DNA of 13,844 nt from Bacteroidales bacterium UBA1035 (GCA_002316835.1 DCEG01000053.1:11373-25216); one strand, 5' to 3'. Positions 1 to 6,602 are shown, counted from the first letter of the stretch. Notes: generated from the letters alone by a model not told the origin. Numbers and translations: made by a program.

Positions 1-35
1 GAAGTTTAGCAGTTGATTTCTTCGACCTGCTTTTT

Positions 36-989
36 TTAGAAAATTTTAGTGTACTTGTGACAATAAGGTTTTGTACCCTTATATGCATAATACTGTTGGT
101 GATAATCCTCTGCTTTCCAAAATGTTGATGCAGGCTTAAGCATGGTTGCTACTTTGTATCCTTTGGCTGTCAATATAGCTATATATTTTTCTGCTATCTC
201 CTTTTCCTGTGGTGTTGAATAAAAAATGCAGGACAGATATTGCGGTCCGATATCTGGTCCTTGTCCGTTGGTTTGCGTAAAGTCATGTGTTTCGAAAAAT
301 AATTTCACCATTTCTTCGTACGTTGTTTCCGCCGGATTGAACAGAACTTCGGTAGTCTCCAGATGACCGGTATTTCTCTGACAAACCTGCTCGTATGTGG
401 GATTATCCACATGGCCTCCCATGAAACCAACAGCTGTTTTTTTTACCCCCTTACCTCTCATAAAGTAATATTCCGTTCCCCAAAAACAACCTGATGCAAA
501 ATATCCTTTTCGCAAATCAGAATTATCGGCGGGAATGAACTTCATAGAAATAGAGTTTACACAATGACGTGTTTGTTTGGCCGTAAAGCCTTCGTTCAGG
601 AAAACATGTCCTAAATGCGCTCCGCAATTGTTACAAAGAATTTCGGTACGACGACCGTCAGCATCACGAACGCGTTTCACGGCACCTTCAATTTCATCGT
701 CGAAAGAAGGCCAGCCGCAATGTCCGTCAAATTTGTCTTCAGAACGATAAAGTGGAGCATCACAACGTTTACAGACGTAAGTTCCGGCATCTGTAACGTT
801 CAATAAGTCGCCCGTAAAAGGTCGTTCGGTTCCTTTATGTAAAATGACAAACTCCTCTTCAGGAGTTAATTGATTAAATCCCATAGTCATATATTGTTTT
901 AAATTTATCTTTTCTTTACTTTTTTGCGCACACATTGTAAAAGTAGTGCCTACAAAAATAAGTAACAGAATTATTCGTAAACATCTCAT
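36..989 (-). CDS. msrBA: Exported bifunctional peptide methionine sulfoxide reductase, MsrB-MsrA fusion
   Basis: Reduces both stereoisomers of oxidised methionine in proteins: MsrB acts on the R form, MsrA on the S form. The 317-aa product starts with a basic and hydrophobic segment (residues 1-19), so it is probably exported. Cys20 follows, but Met at -1 makes a lipobox doubtful. The MsrB domain (about 38-152) has zinc cysteines C73, C76, C119 and C122, the GWPSF motif at 92-96 and catalytic C143 in RHCVNS. The MsrA domain (about 160-317) has the GCFWGTE motif with catalytic C168, and C310 near the C-terminus as a likely recycling cysteine. No thioredoxin domain is attached, so the electron donor must be separate. 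A cytosolic form could start at M34 or M36, but the N-terminal segment reads as a real signal. It lies 35 nt behind the HExxH gene and is probably co-transcribed with it. Domain assignment is secure; location is inferred. Confidence 0.93.
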   Translation of the reverse strand: MRCLRIILLLIFVGTTFTMCAQKSKEKINLKQYMTMGFNQLTPEEEFVILHKGTERPFTGDLLNVTDAGTYVCKRCDAPLYRSEDKFDGHCGWPSFDDEIEGAVKRVRDADGRRTEILCNNCGAHLGHVFLNEGFTAKQTRHCVNSISMKFIPADNSDLRKGYFASGCFWGTEYYFMRGKGVKKTAVGFMGGHVDNPTYEQVCQRNTGHLETTEVLFNPAETTYEEMVKLFFETHDFTQTNGQGPDIGPQYLSCIFYSTPQEKEIAEKYIAILTAKGYKVATMLKPASTFWKAEDYHQQYYAYKGTKPYCHKYTKIF

Positions 990-1024
990 CTTCTGTAATT
1001 TTTAAATTAACCCATATCTTGTTA

Positions 1025-1351
1025 CTAAACGTAACTTGCAAAACCATACCATTTCCGGTATTTTAAATAATCCAGATTACTATCGTTATCAAATGCTTCC
1101 CGTTCAAATCCGATATTTCTGTAAGCTTCCAGCCTGTTCTTATAAATTATCCACTTAATTATCCATTCTATAACGTACCAGACATAAAACCCAATAACCA
1201 TTAACTCAAGCATCTGCCTGGTATGAATCAGTTCGTGATTAATAATCCGCCGGCTTAATGCCGGATGTTCTTTTCTTGCGAAAACCACACCGAACAGATT
1301 TATAGCACGAAATCCTTTAAAAGGTAAATATTTAGAGTAAATAATCTTCAA
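1025..1351 (-). CDS. Small membrane protein with HExxH motif, function unknown
   Basis: With the start chosen here the product is 108 aa. It has an HELIH motif at residues 39-43, one hydrophobic segment at about 49-71, and glutamates in the FEREAF stretch (E83, E85) that could supply a third zinc ligand. It resembles short HExxH membrane proteins that I recall being common in Bacteroidota, but I know no proven activity, so calling it a peptidase would be a guess. No ATG precedes the conserved part. The frame is open back to another TTG at 1402. I prefer TTG at 1349-1351 because AGGAA lies 8 nt upstream, the protein then opens with KIIYS directly before the hydrophobic core sequence, and the upstream extension would be encoded by a dispersed repeat (1370-1392). 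It diverges from ahcY and probably heads a two-gene transcript with msrBA. Confidence 0.72.
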   Translation of the reverse strand: MKIIYSKYLPFKGFRAINLFGVVFARKEHPALSRRIINHELIHTRQMLELMVIGFYVWYVIEWIIKWIIYKNRLEAYRNIGFEREAFDNDSNLDYLKYRKWYGFASYV

Positions 1352-1369
1352 ATCATCAATTCCTGATGT

Positions 1370-1392
1370 TATTCGCTTCGCGTGATTCGTTG
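1370..1392. repeat. Short dispersed repeat, copy 1
   Basis: This 23-nt stretch matches positions 9937-9959 at 21 of 23 bases in the same orientation, including an uninterrupted 14-nt core, TATTCGCTTCGCGT. The core is imperfectly palindromic (ATTCGC, a short loop, then GCGTRAT). Here it lies in the 5' flank of the small HExxH gene, just before its preferred TTG start, where it would otherwise be read as the residues ATNHAKRIT. The match is visible directly; that it belongs to a genome-wide family is inference. Confidence 0.55.
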
Positions 1393-1463
1393 CGACTAAC
1401 AATAATTAAACTCAACGACGAATATCAACTAAGTATCAAACAAATGTCCATTGAATACTGAAA

Positions 1464-1471
1464 CAAATTTA
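1464..1471 (-). promoter_or_regulatory. Candidate -7 box for the minus-strand HExxH/msrBA transcript
   Basis: Read on the minus strand this is TAAATTTG, a full match to the Bacteroidota -7 consensus TAnnTTTG. A TTTG lies upstream at 1490-1487, inside the palindrome, but the 15-nt gap is shorter than the usual 19-21. The box is about 110 nt upstream of the preferred TTG start. Such boxes occur by chance in AT-rich DNA, so confidence is moderate. Confidence 0.4.
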
Positions 1472-1475
1472 TTGA

Positions 1476-1498
1476 TTCCTAACTTTCAAAGTTAGGAA
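1476..1498. promoter_or_regulatory. 23-bp perfect palindrome, candidate operator upstream of ahcY
   Basis: Two 11-nt arms (left arm TTCCTAACTTT) are exact reverse complements around a single central C. The element ends 16 nt before the ahcY -7 box, so it covers the -33 region, and it starts 4 nt beyond the candidate divergent -7 box. A one-base loop cannot form an efficient terminator hairpin and no T-tract follows. A dimeric repressor or activator site is the simplest reading, but the binding protein is unknown. Confidence 0.6.
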
Positions 1499-1514
1499 CA
1501 ATCTGTAAATTTTG

Positions 1515-1522
1515 TAACTTTG
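1515..1522 (+). promoter_or_regulatory. ahcY promoter -7 box
   Basis: TAACTTTG matches the Bacteroidota consensus TAnnTTTG and ends 26 nt before the ahcY ATG. This leaves a leader of only about 20 nt, too short for a riboswitch. The expected -33 position, near 1492-1495, reads TTAG and is weak, which would suit a promoter that depends on a protein bound at the overlapping palindrome. Confidence 0.6.
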
Positions 1523-1548
1523 TACCCTTAAAAATAAATAAAACAGAT

Positions 1549-2967
1549 ATGGATAAGAATTTCTCACCAACTCTTCCTTATAAAGTGGCCGATATTTCGC
1601 TTGCAGAATTCGGACGCAAAGAAATTGAAATAGCCGAACACGAAATGCCTGGTTTAATGTCGATTCGAAAAAAATATGCATCGGAAAAGCCATTAAAAGG
1701 AGCGCGTGTAACAGGTTCACTGCACATGACTATACAAACTGCCGTGTTGATTGAAACACTGGCCGAACTGGGCGCCGATGTTCGCTGGGCGAGCTGCAAT
1801 ATCTTCTCAACGCAAGATCACGCCGCCGCCGCAATAGCTGCCGCGGGAATTCCCGTTTTTGCCTGGAAAGGCGAAACGCTGGAAGAATACTGGTGGTGCA
1901 CAGAGATGGCATTGCGATTTCCTGACGGAAAAGGACCTAATTTGATTGTTGATGACGGTGGTGATGCATCGCTTTTGGTACATTTGGGATATCAAGCAGA
2001 AAACGATGCGAAAACCATCGACAGAACAGGCTCAAATCGTGAAGAGCAGGTTATTTTGGATACGTTGAACCGAATTCTGAAAGAAGATAATCAACGCTGG
2101 CACCGCACTGTGGCCGAACTGAAAGGAATTTCAGAAGAAACCACTACCGGTGTTCATCGTTTGTATCAAATGATGGAGCGCGGCGAGTTGCTAGTTCCGG
2201 CCATAAATGTGAACGACTCGGTAACCAAATCGAAATTTGATAACCTTTACGGTTGTCGCGAATCTCTTGCCGACGGCATTAAACGTGCAACCGATGTAAT
2301 GATAGCCGGGAAAGTGGTTGTGGTGCTTGGTTATGGCGACGTGGGAAAAGGTTGTGCTAAGTCTATGCGCTCCTACGGAGCAAGGGTCATTGTTACGGAA
2401 ATCGACCCAATTTGTGCGCTGCAAGCTGCTATGGAAGGATTTCAGGTAACAACTATGGAAGAAGCCGTGAAAGAAGGCAATATTTTTGTAACTACCACCG
2501 GAAATAAAGACGTGGTTACAATTGAACATATGCGTGAGATGAAAGATCAGGCAATCGTCTGCAATATCGGACATTTCGACAATGAAATTCAAGTGGATAA
2601 ATTAATAAGTTTCCCGGGAATTATTCATACCAATATAAAACCGCAGGTGGATAAATACACTTTCCCGAAGGGAAATTCAATTTTTCTGCTCGCCGAGGGC
2701 CGTTTAGTGAATTTGGGTTGCGCTACCGGGCATCCATCGTTTGTGATGAGCAATTCGTTTGCCAACCAGACACTGGCACAAATCGATTTGTGGAAAAACA
2801 ACTACGAAGTAGGCGTTTACCGTCTCTCCAAACAATTGGACGAAGAAGTTGCGCGACTCCATCTGGAGCAAATCGGAGTGAAGCTCACTACCCTGACACC
2901 TGAACAAGCCGATTACATCGGGGTAAATGTTGAAGGCCCGTTCAAACCGGAACATTATCGTTACTAG
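1549..2967 (+). CDS. ahcY: Adenosylhomocysteinase (S-adenosyl-L-homocysteine hydrolase)
   Basis: Cytosolic NAD-dependent enzyme that splits S-adenosylhomocysteine, the by-product of SAM-dependent methylation, into adenosine and homocysteine. The 472-aa product is the longer bacterial form, with an insert at about residues 150-190 compared with the roughly 430-aa animal enzyme. Visible substrate-site residues are H59 in SLHMT, the DDGGD stretch at 135-139, E197 in ISEETTTG, and K227 and D231 in VTKSKFDN. The Rossmann NAD site is GYGDVGKG at 261-268 followed by TEIDP. NIGHFDNEI carries the conserved histidine, and the chain ends in KPEHYRY as the family does. The gene has its own promoter with a palindrome over the -33 region and stands alone on its strand, diverging from the HExxH/msrBA pair. 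No convincing terminator follows. Identity is certain. Confidence 0.98.
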   Translation: MDKNFSPTLPYKVADISLAEFGRKEIEIAEHEMPGLMSIRKKYASEKPLKGARVTGSLHMTIQTAVLIETLAELGADVRWASCNIFSTQDHAAAAIAAAGIPVFAWKGETLEEYWWCTEMALRFPDGKGPNLIVDDGGDASLLVHLGYQAENDAKTIDRTGSNREEQVILDTLNRILKEDNQRWHRTVAELKGISEETTTGVHRLYQMMERGELLVPAINVNDSVTKSKFDNLYGCRESLADGIKRATDVMIAGKVVVVLGYGDVGKGCAKSMRSYGARVIVTEIDPICALQAAMEGFQVTTMEEAVKEGNIFVTTTGNKDVVTIEHMREMKDQAIVCNIGHFDNEIQVDKLISFPGIIHTNIKPQVDKYTFPKGNSIFLLAEGRLVNLGCATGHPSFVMSNSFANQTLAQIDLWKNNYEVGVYRLSKQLDEEVARLHLEQIGVKLTTLTPEQADYIGVNVEGPFKPEHYRY

Positions 2968-3016
2968 CTAGTTATCATAATTGTTAAAAAAATATTGCAA
3001 TTTTATCTCAACAAGT

Positions 3017-3048
3017 TTTGATTTTTAAAAATTTTTGAATTACCTTTG
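3017..3048 (+). promoter_or_regulatory. tRNA-Lys promoter
   Basis: A TTTG at 3017-3020 and a TACCTTTG at 3041-3048 are separated by 20 nt, which fits the Bacteroidota -33/-7 architecture exactly. The -7 box ends 30 nt before the mature tRNA, leaving a short 5' leader for RNase P to remove. This is the best-formed promoter in the window. Confidence 0.75.
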
Positions 3049-3078
3049 CACTCGCTTTTGCAAGAAAGCACTTAGGCT

Positions 3079-3151
3079 GATTCGCTAGCTCAGCAGGTAG
3101 AGCACATCCCTTTTAAGGATGGGGTCCTGGGTTCGAGCCCCAGGCGGATCA
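3079..3151 (+). tRNA. tRNA-Lys (anticodon TTT)
   Basis: A full 73-nt cloverleaf can be drawn. The acceptor stem GATTCGC pairs with GCGGATC with one T-G wobble. The D arm contains AGCTCAGCAGGTAGAGC. The anticodon stem CATCC/GGATG holds the loop CTTTTAA, giving anticodon TTT for lysine AAA and AAG codons. The T arm contains GGTTCGAGCCC, and the discriminator base is A. The 3' CCA is not encoded and must be added after transcription. The gene has its own promoter and a terminator directly behind it, so it is probably a single-gene transcript. Confidence 0.97.
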
Positions 3152-3159
3152 CAAAAACG

Positions 3160-3191
3160 AACTCCTGCACACGAAAACAGGAGTTTTATTT
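3160..3191 (+). terminator. Rho-independent terminator of tRNA-Lys
   Basis: The 8-nt arm AACTCCTG (3160-3167) pairs perfectly with CAGGAGTT (3178-3185) across a 10-nt loop, followed by a T-rich run (TTATTT). It starts 8 nt after the tRNA and separates it from rpsP. Confidence 0.8.
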
Positions 3192-3229
3192 CATAAATAC
3201 AAATTTCTAACATTTACAAAAACTACTAA

Positions 3230-3832
3230 ATGGCAACAAAACTGCGTTTACAAAGAAGAGGCCGTAAAAATTACGCCTTCTACCAGATTATCGTTGCAGA
3301 TAGCAGAGCTCCACGTGATGGAAAGTACATTGAAAGGATCGGATCTTACAACCCGAACACCAATCCTGCTACTATCACTTTAGATTTCGACAGAGCTTTG
3401 TATTGGCTGCAAGTTGGTGCTCAACCCACCGACACCGTTCGTAACATTTTATCAGACGAAGGTGTATTAATGAAAAAACATCTCCTTGGAGGTGTGGCAA
3501 AAGGCGCTTTTGACGAAGCGGAAGCTGAAAAGAGATTTGAAACCTGGAAAAATTCCAAACACCAGGCTATCCAAAAATTAAAAAATAAAGATGAAGAAGC
3601 ACAACGTGCTGCTGAAAAAGCCAGATTAGATGCTGAAAAAGAAATAAACAAAGCGAAAGCTGAGGAGCTGGCAAAGAAAAAAGCTGAAGCAGATGCAGCA
3701 AACAGTCCTGCTGAAGAAGAAACGGTTGAAGAAGTTGTGGAAACAGTGGAAACAGAAACTCCTGAAGCAGTAGAACCTACAGCAGAGGAACCGAAAGGTG
3801 AAACTCCGGCTGAAGAACCAAAAGCAGAATAA
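3230..3832 (+). CDS. rpsP: 30S ribosomal protein S16 with long acidic C-terminal tail
   Basis: Structural protein of the small ribosomal subunit. Residues 1 to about 80 are the S16 core: MATKLRLQRRGRKNYAFYQI, then DSRAPRDGKYIERIGSYNP, and LSDEGVLMKKH near 81-90. The total of 200 aa is more than double the roughly 80-aa core form. The rest is a low-complexity tail: a K/E/A-rich stretch at about 105-155, likely a long helix or coiled coil, then a disordered P/E/T/V-rich end with repeated EEP and AEEPK units. I recall extended S16 tails in other Bacteroidota, so this is probably a lineage trait. There is no clear Shine-Dalgarno and no good -7 box in the 38 nt after the tRNA terminator, so the promoter is not identified. 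A strong terminator follows, so the gene ends its own unit. Confidence 0.97.
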   Translation: MATKLRLQRRGRKNYAFYQIIVADSRAPRDGKYIERIGSYNPNTNPATITLDFDRALYWLQVGAQPTDTVRNILSDEGVLMKKHLLGGVAKGAFDEAEAEKRFETWKNSKHQAIQKLKNKDEEAQRAAEKARLDAEKEINKAKAEELAKKKAEADAANSPAEEETVEEVVETVETETPEAVEPTAEEPKGETPAEEPKAE

Positions 3833-3855
3833 TTAGTTTAATCATGTATACTTTT

Positions 3856-3883
3856 AAATGCGCCAAACGGCGCATTTTTTTTT
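3856..3883 (+). terminator. Rho-independent terminator of rpsP
   Basis: ATGCGCC (3858-3864) pairs with GGCGCAT (3869-3875) across an AAAC loop, followed by nine T. The strong GC stem begins 25 nt after the rpsP stop codon. Confidence 0.93.
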
Positions 3884-3935
3884 GTTTTCAAAACAAACAA
3901 TTAACTTTTTTTACAGATAAATTACCCTTAACAAA

Positions 3936-3966
3936 TTCGTAACATCCATTTTAAAGACTAAATTTG
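3936..3966 (+). promoter_or_regulatory. Promoter of the phosphatidyltransferase-like gene
   Basis: TAAATTTG at 3959-3966 is a full -7 match. TTCG at 3936-3939, 19 nt upstream, is one base off the -33 consensus TTTG. The predicted start of transcription leaves a leader of about 50 nt before the ATG at 4023. Confidence 0.6.
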
Positions 3967-4022
3967 CAGATTGGTTACTAATTTACCCAATTTGTATTTC
4001 CATTTATAAAATAATCGGGAAA

Positions 4023-4751
4023 ATGAAAAAGGAAACAAAAGAGAGAATGGTTAAAACGCTAAATATAATAGCGAAAGACCGAAAAAGGACTAATATATTA
4101 AAAAGCTCAGAACAGAAATTAATAGCCTATTTGGTTCAAAAAATTCCTACTTGGATAAATTCTGACGGTCTCACGGCTATTGGCTTTTTTGGCAACGTTA
4201 TGGTTGCTTCAAGCATCGTTTTAGGAGCATTTTTTAGTCGATACTGGTTGTTGCTGTCTATCATTGGATTTGCTATCAACTGGTTTGGCGATTCACTCGA
4301 TGGTAGAATTGCATATTACAGAAACAAACCGCGCAAATGGTACGGATTTTCACTGGATATTACTGTCGATTGGGTAGGCACAATATTAATTGGTCTAGGG
4401 TTTATGATTTATTCGCAAGGTCCATGGAAATATCTCGGATTTTTGTTTGTAGTTTTATACGGTTGGCAAATGATCACCGCTCAGCTCAGGTATAAAGTCG
4501 GCGGACAATATTCAATCGACTCCGGTATATTCGGGCCTACTGAAGTACGTATCATTCTTGGTATTATTATTACACTTGAAGTATTTTTCCCCGGCTCCAT
4601 CTATTATCTGGTAACTTTAGCAATTGCTTTTTTAATCTATTCGAACATAATGGAAGCAAAGAAATTATTGAATCTTGCTGATATTCGAGATGCTGAGGAA
4701 AAAAGGATAAAAGCTGAGGACCTTCAAAATCAACAAAGAGAAAACGCTTAA
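4023..4751 (+). CDS. CDP-alcohol phosphatidyltransferase-like membrane protein with altered motif
   Basis: Members of this family join a CDP-activated lipid (CDP-diacylglycerol or similar) to an alcohol in the membrane to make phospholipid head groups. The product is 242 aa with about six hydrophobic segments between residues 50 and 210 and charged cytosolic ends. The family motif D-x2-D-G-x2-A-R-x8/9-G-x3-D-x3-D is seen as D90, D93-G94, A97, G108, D112 and D116, so all metal and nucleotide ligands are in place. The position after A97 is Tyr98 instead of the usual Arg. The intact aspartates suggest an active enzyme, but the alcohol acceptor cannot be told from sequence; inositol phosphate, glycerol phosphate or another alcohol are all open. 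The gene stands alone, with its own promoter and a terminator 20 nt behind it. Confidence 0.82.
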   Translation: MKKETKERMVKTLNIIAKDRKRTNILKSSEQKLIAYLVQKIPTWINSDGLTAIGFFGNVMVASSIVLGAFFSRYWLLLSIIGFAINWFGDSLDGRIAYYRNKPRKWYGFSLDITVDWVGTILIGLGFMIYSQGPWKYLGFLFVVLYGWQMITAQLRYKVGGQYSIDSGIFGPTEVRIILGIIITLEVFFPGSIYYLVTLAIAFLIYSNIMEAKKLLNLADIRDAEEKRIKAEDLQNQQRENA

Positions 4752-4773
4752 TAATGCATTAACAGCAGCTAAA

Positions 4774-4801
4774 ACCCGATACTAATCTATCGGTTTTTTT
4801 T
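4774..4801 (+). terminator. Rho-independent terminator behind the phosphatidyltransferase-like gene
   Basis: CCGATA (4776-4781) pairs with TATCGG (4788-4793) across a 6-nt loop and is followed by eight T. The stem is short, but the T-tract and position support it. Confidence 0.8.
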
Positions 4802-5042
4802 ACCGCCAATAAGTTGTTGTTTTATACAGCTATTCCTTGCTACGCAAATTTTCCCTAAAAAAGAAGCTGTGTTTTAACATTTCTCTTAAATAATGTTGTA
4901 AGTGGTTGTTTTTTACGTTCTTTTATAATTTTAAGACGATATGTTAAACAAAAAAGTCGTTTATTTGTTAAATTAATAACTTAAAACGATCTTTAATATT
5001 TTAAATTTGTCAACTAAAAACGGAGATAGGTAAAGCAAAAGT
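4802..5042 (+). promoter_or_regulatory. Gene-free region upstream of rprX with candidate promoter and repeated TGTTAAA sites
   Basis: About 240 nt without a gene. TAAATTTG at 5002-5009 fits the -7 consensus and ends 33 nt before the rprX ATG; no good -33 box is seen at 19-21 nt. TGTTAAA occurs twice in direct orientation (4942-4948 and 4966-4972, 24 bp apart) and once inverted (4873-4879). Paired direct repeats are typical of OmpR-family regulator sites, so self-regulation by RprY is possible but unproven. The region is very AT-rich, so chance recurrence is a concern. Confidence 0.4.
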
Positions 5043-6602
5043 ATGAAAAAATCGACTATCTGGTTACTTGCAGTAGTTATGTTCGTAGCTTTCTTCTCGT
5101 TGCTATTCCTTCAGGTAAGATATATGAAAGCAAGTATGTCTGTGAGAGAGCAGCAATTTAATGAAATGGTGAAGCGGAGCCTGATAAATGTATCGAGAGA
5201 TTTGGAACAAGAGCAAACACGACGATATCTTGAAGAAGATATGCTTGAGTCAGAAAGCAGATACTCTCACTATGCACAGCCAAGAACTTCAACCAATATT
5301 GTTACGGAACGAACAACGGCAGCCATTACTCATCCCGATGGAAGTGAAACAAGAATTGAGCAAATCATTCAAAATCAGAGCTCTATTGACGAAATTGGAA
5401 AAGGTGGTGTGTTTTTATCGCCGCGACATGGCGTTAACACCATTTCCAAAACTTCGTTTGACCTGCAGCAATCGTTTTCGAAACGATACTTACATGAACA
5501 GGGACTCATGAATGAGGTTATTTTGAAACTCTTGTACAGAGCAAGCAATGATCCGATTGAAGAACGAATAAATTTTTATAATCTTGACAAATATATCAGA
5601 TCTGAATTACTGAACAGCGCTTTAAACGTTCCCTACAGTTTTCAGGTCATTGATTTTAACAACAGGATAGTTTATTCATCTCCCGGATTTTCTACAAAAG
5701 ACGAAAAATCAACTTACACTCAGATTCTGTTTCCAAATGATCCTCCATCGAAACTGAACTCGTTGAAGGTATATTTTCCAACAAAAAGAGATTTTGTGTA
5801 TAGTGAACTTTCATTCTTTGTGCCGTCATTGATATTTACGCTTATTCTTTTGATAACGTTTATCTTCACAATAGTAAGCCTTTTCAGACAAAAGCGTTTG
5901 TCTGAAATGAAAAACGATTTCATAAACAACATGACTCACGAGTTAAAAACACCAGTGTCTACGATTTCACTGGCATCGCAAATGCTGAAAGACGAATCAA
6001 TCACTAAATCACCCGAAGTGTTTAAACACGTAGCGGGAGTGATCAACGATGAAACAAAACGATTGAGCTTTCAAGTGGAGAAAGTGTTGCAAATGTCGTT
6101 GTTCGATAAACAAAAAGCTACACTAAAAATTAAAGAAGTGGATTTAAACGATATCATTGTAAATGTTGCAAACACACACATTTTGAAGGTAGAGAAATTC
6201 AATGGTGAACTCGATATTGATCTGCAGGCAGATCACACGATGGTAAATATTGACGAAATGCATTTTACCAACGTGCTTTTCAACCTGCTCGACAATGCAC
6301 TGAAGTACAAGAGAGAAGATGTGCAGCCTGTTCTAATGATTCGAACCCGAAACGAGGGCAGCAGAATTATTATTGCAGTAGAAGACAACGGAATTGGGAT
6401 AAAGAAAGAAGATGTGAAAAAGATATTTGACAGATTTTATCGCGTTTCCACCGGAAACATTCACGATGTGAAAGGATTTGGATTGGGGCTTGCTTACGTG
6501 AAAAAAATCGTAACTGATTTAGGAGGTACAATTCGTGCAGAAAGCGAATTGGGAAAAGGAACAAAATTTTTAATAAGTTTACCCGTTATAACACAAAAAT
6601 GA
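5043..6602 (+). CDS. rprX: Two-component sensor histidine kinase, RprX-like
   Basis: Membrane sensor that autophosphorylates on histidine and passes the phosphate to the RprY-type regulator encoded next. The 519-aa product has a transmembrane helix at about 5-25, a roughly 230-residue extracytoplasmic region with no domain I recognise, and a second helix at about 257-281. The kinase core follows: phosphoacceptor H299 in NNMTHELKTPVS, N-box around N418 in NLLDNALKYK, G1 box DNGIGI at 448-453, an F-box-like DRFYRVS, and G2 box GFGLGLAY at 478-485. All catalytic motifs are intact. Length, layout and partner fit Bacteroides fragilis RprX, and I use that name from memory of the family. The stop is one base from the rprY start, so translation is probably coupled. 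The signal is unknown. Confidence 0.93.
   Translation: MKKSTIWLLAVVMFVAFFSLLFLQVRYMKASMSVREQQFNEMVKRSLINVSRDLEQEQTRRYLEEDMLESESRYSHYAQPRTSTNIVTERTTAAITHPDGSETRIEQIIQNQSSIDEIGKGGVFLSPRHGVNTISKTSFDLQQSFSKRYLHEQGLMNEVILKLLYRASNDPIEERINFYNLDKYIRSELLNSALNVPYSFQVIDFNNRIVYSSPGFSTKDEKSTYTQILFPNDPPSKLNSLKVYFPTKRDFVYSELSFFVPSLIFTLILLITFIFTIVSLFRQKRLSEMKNDFINNMTHELKTPVSTISLASQMLKDESITKSPEVFKHVAGVINDETKRLSFQVEKVLQMSLFDKQKATLKIKEVDLNDIIVNVANTHILKVEKFNGELDIDLQADHTMVNIDEMHFTNVLFNLLDNALKYKREDVQPVLMIRTRNEGSRIIIAVEDNGIGIKKEDVKKIFDRFYRVSTGNIHDVKGFGLGLAYVKKIVTDLGGTIRAESELGKGTKFLISLPVITQK

Noticed and set aside
1..35. Terminator of msrBA at the left edge (AGCAG and CTGCT)
   Set aside because: A five-base stem with a 14-nt loop and no T-tract on the minus strand is not convincing.
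1523..1548. SAH or SAM riboswitch upstream of ahcY
   Set aside because: The predicted leader is only about 20 nt, too short for any known SAM or SAH riboswitch.
1549..2967. Several long open frames on the strand opposite ahcY
   Set aside because: They are shadows of a fully recognisable adenosylhomocysteinase and show no family features of their own.
2975..3010. Possible terminator after ahcY (AATTG and CAATT around an A-rich stretch)
   Set aside because: The stem is only five AT-rich pairs with a long loop and no proper T-tract.
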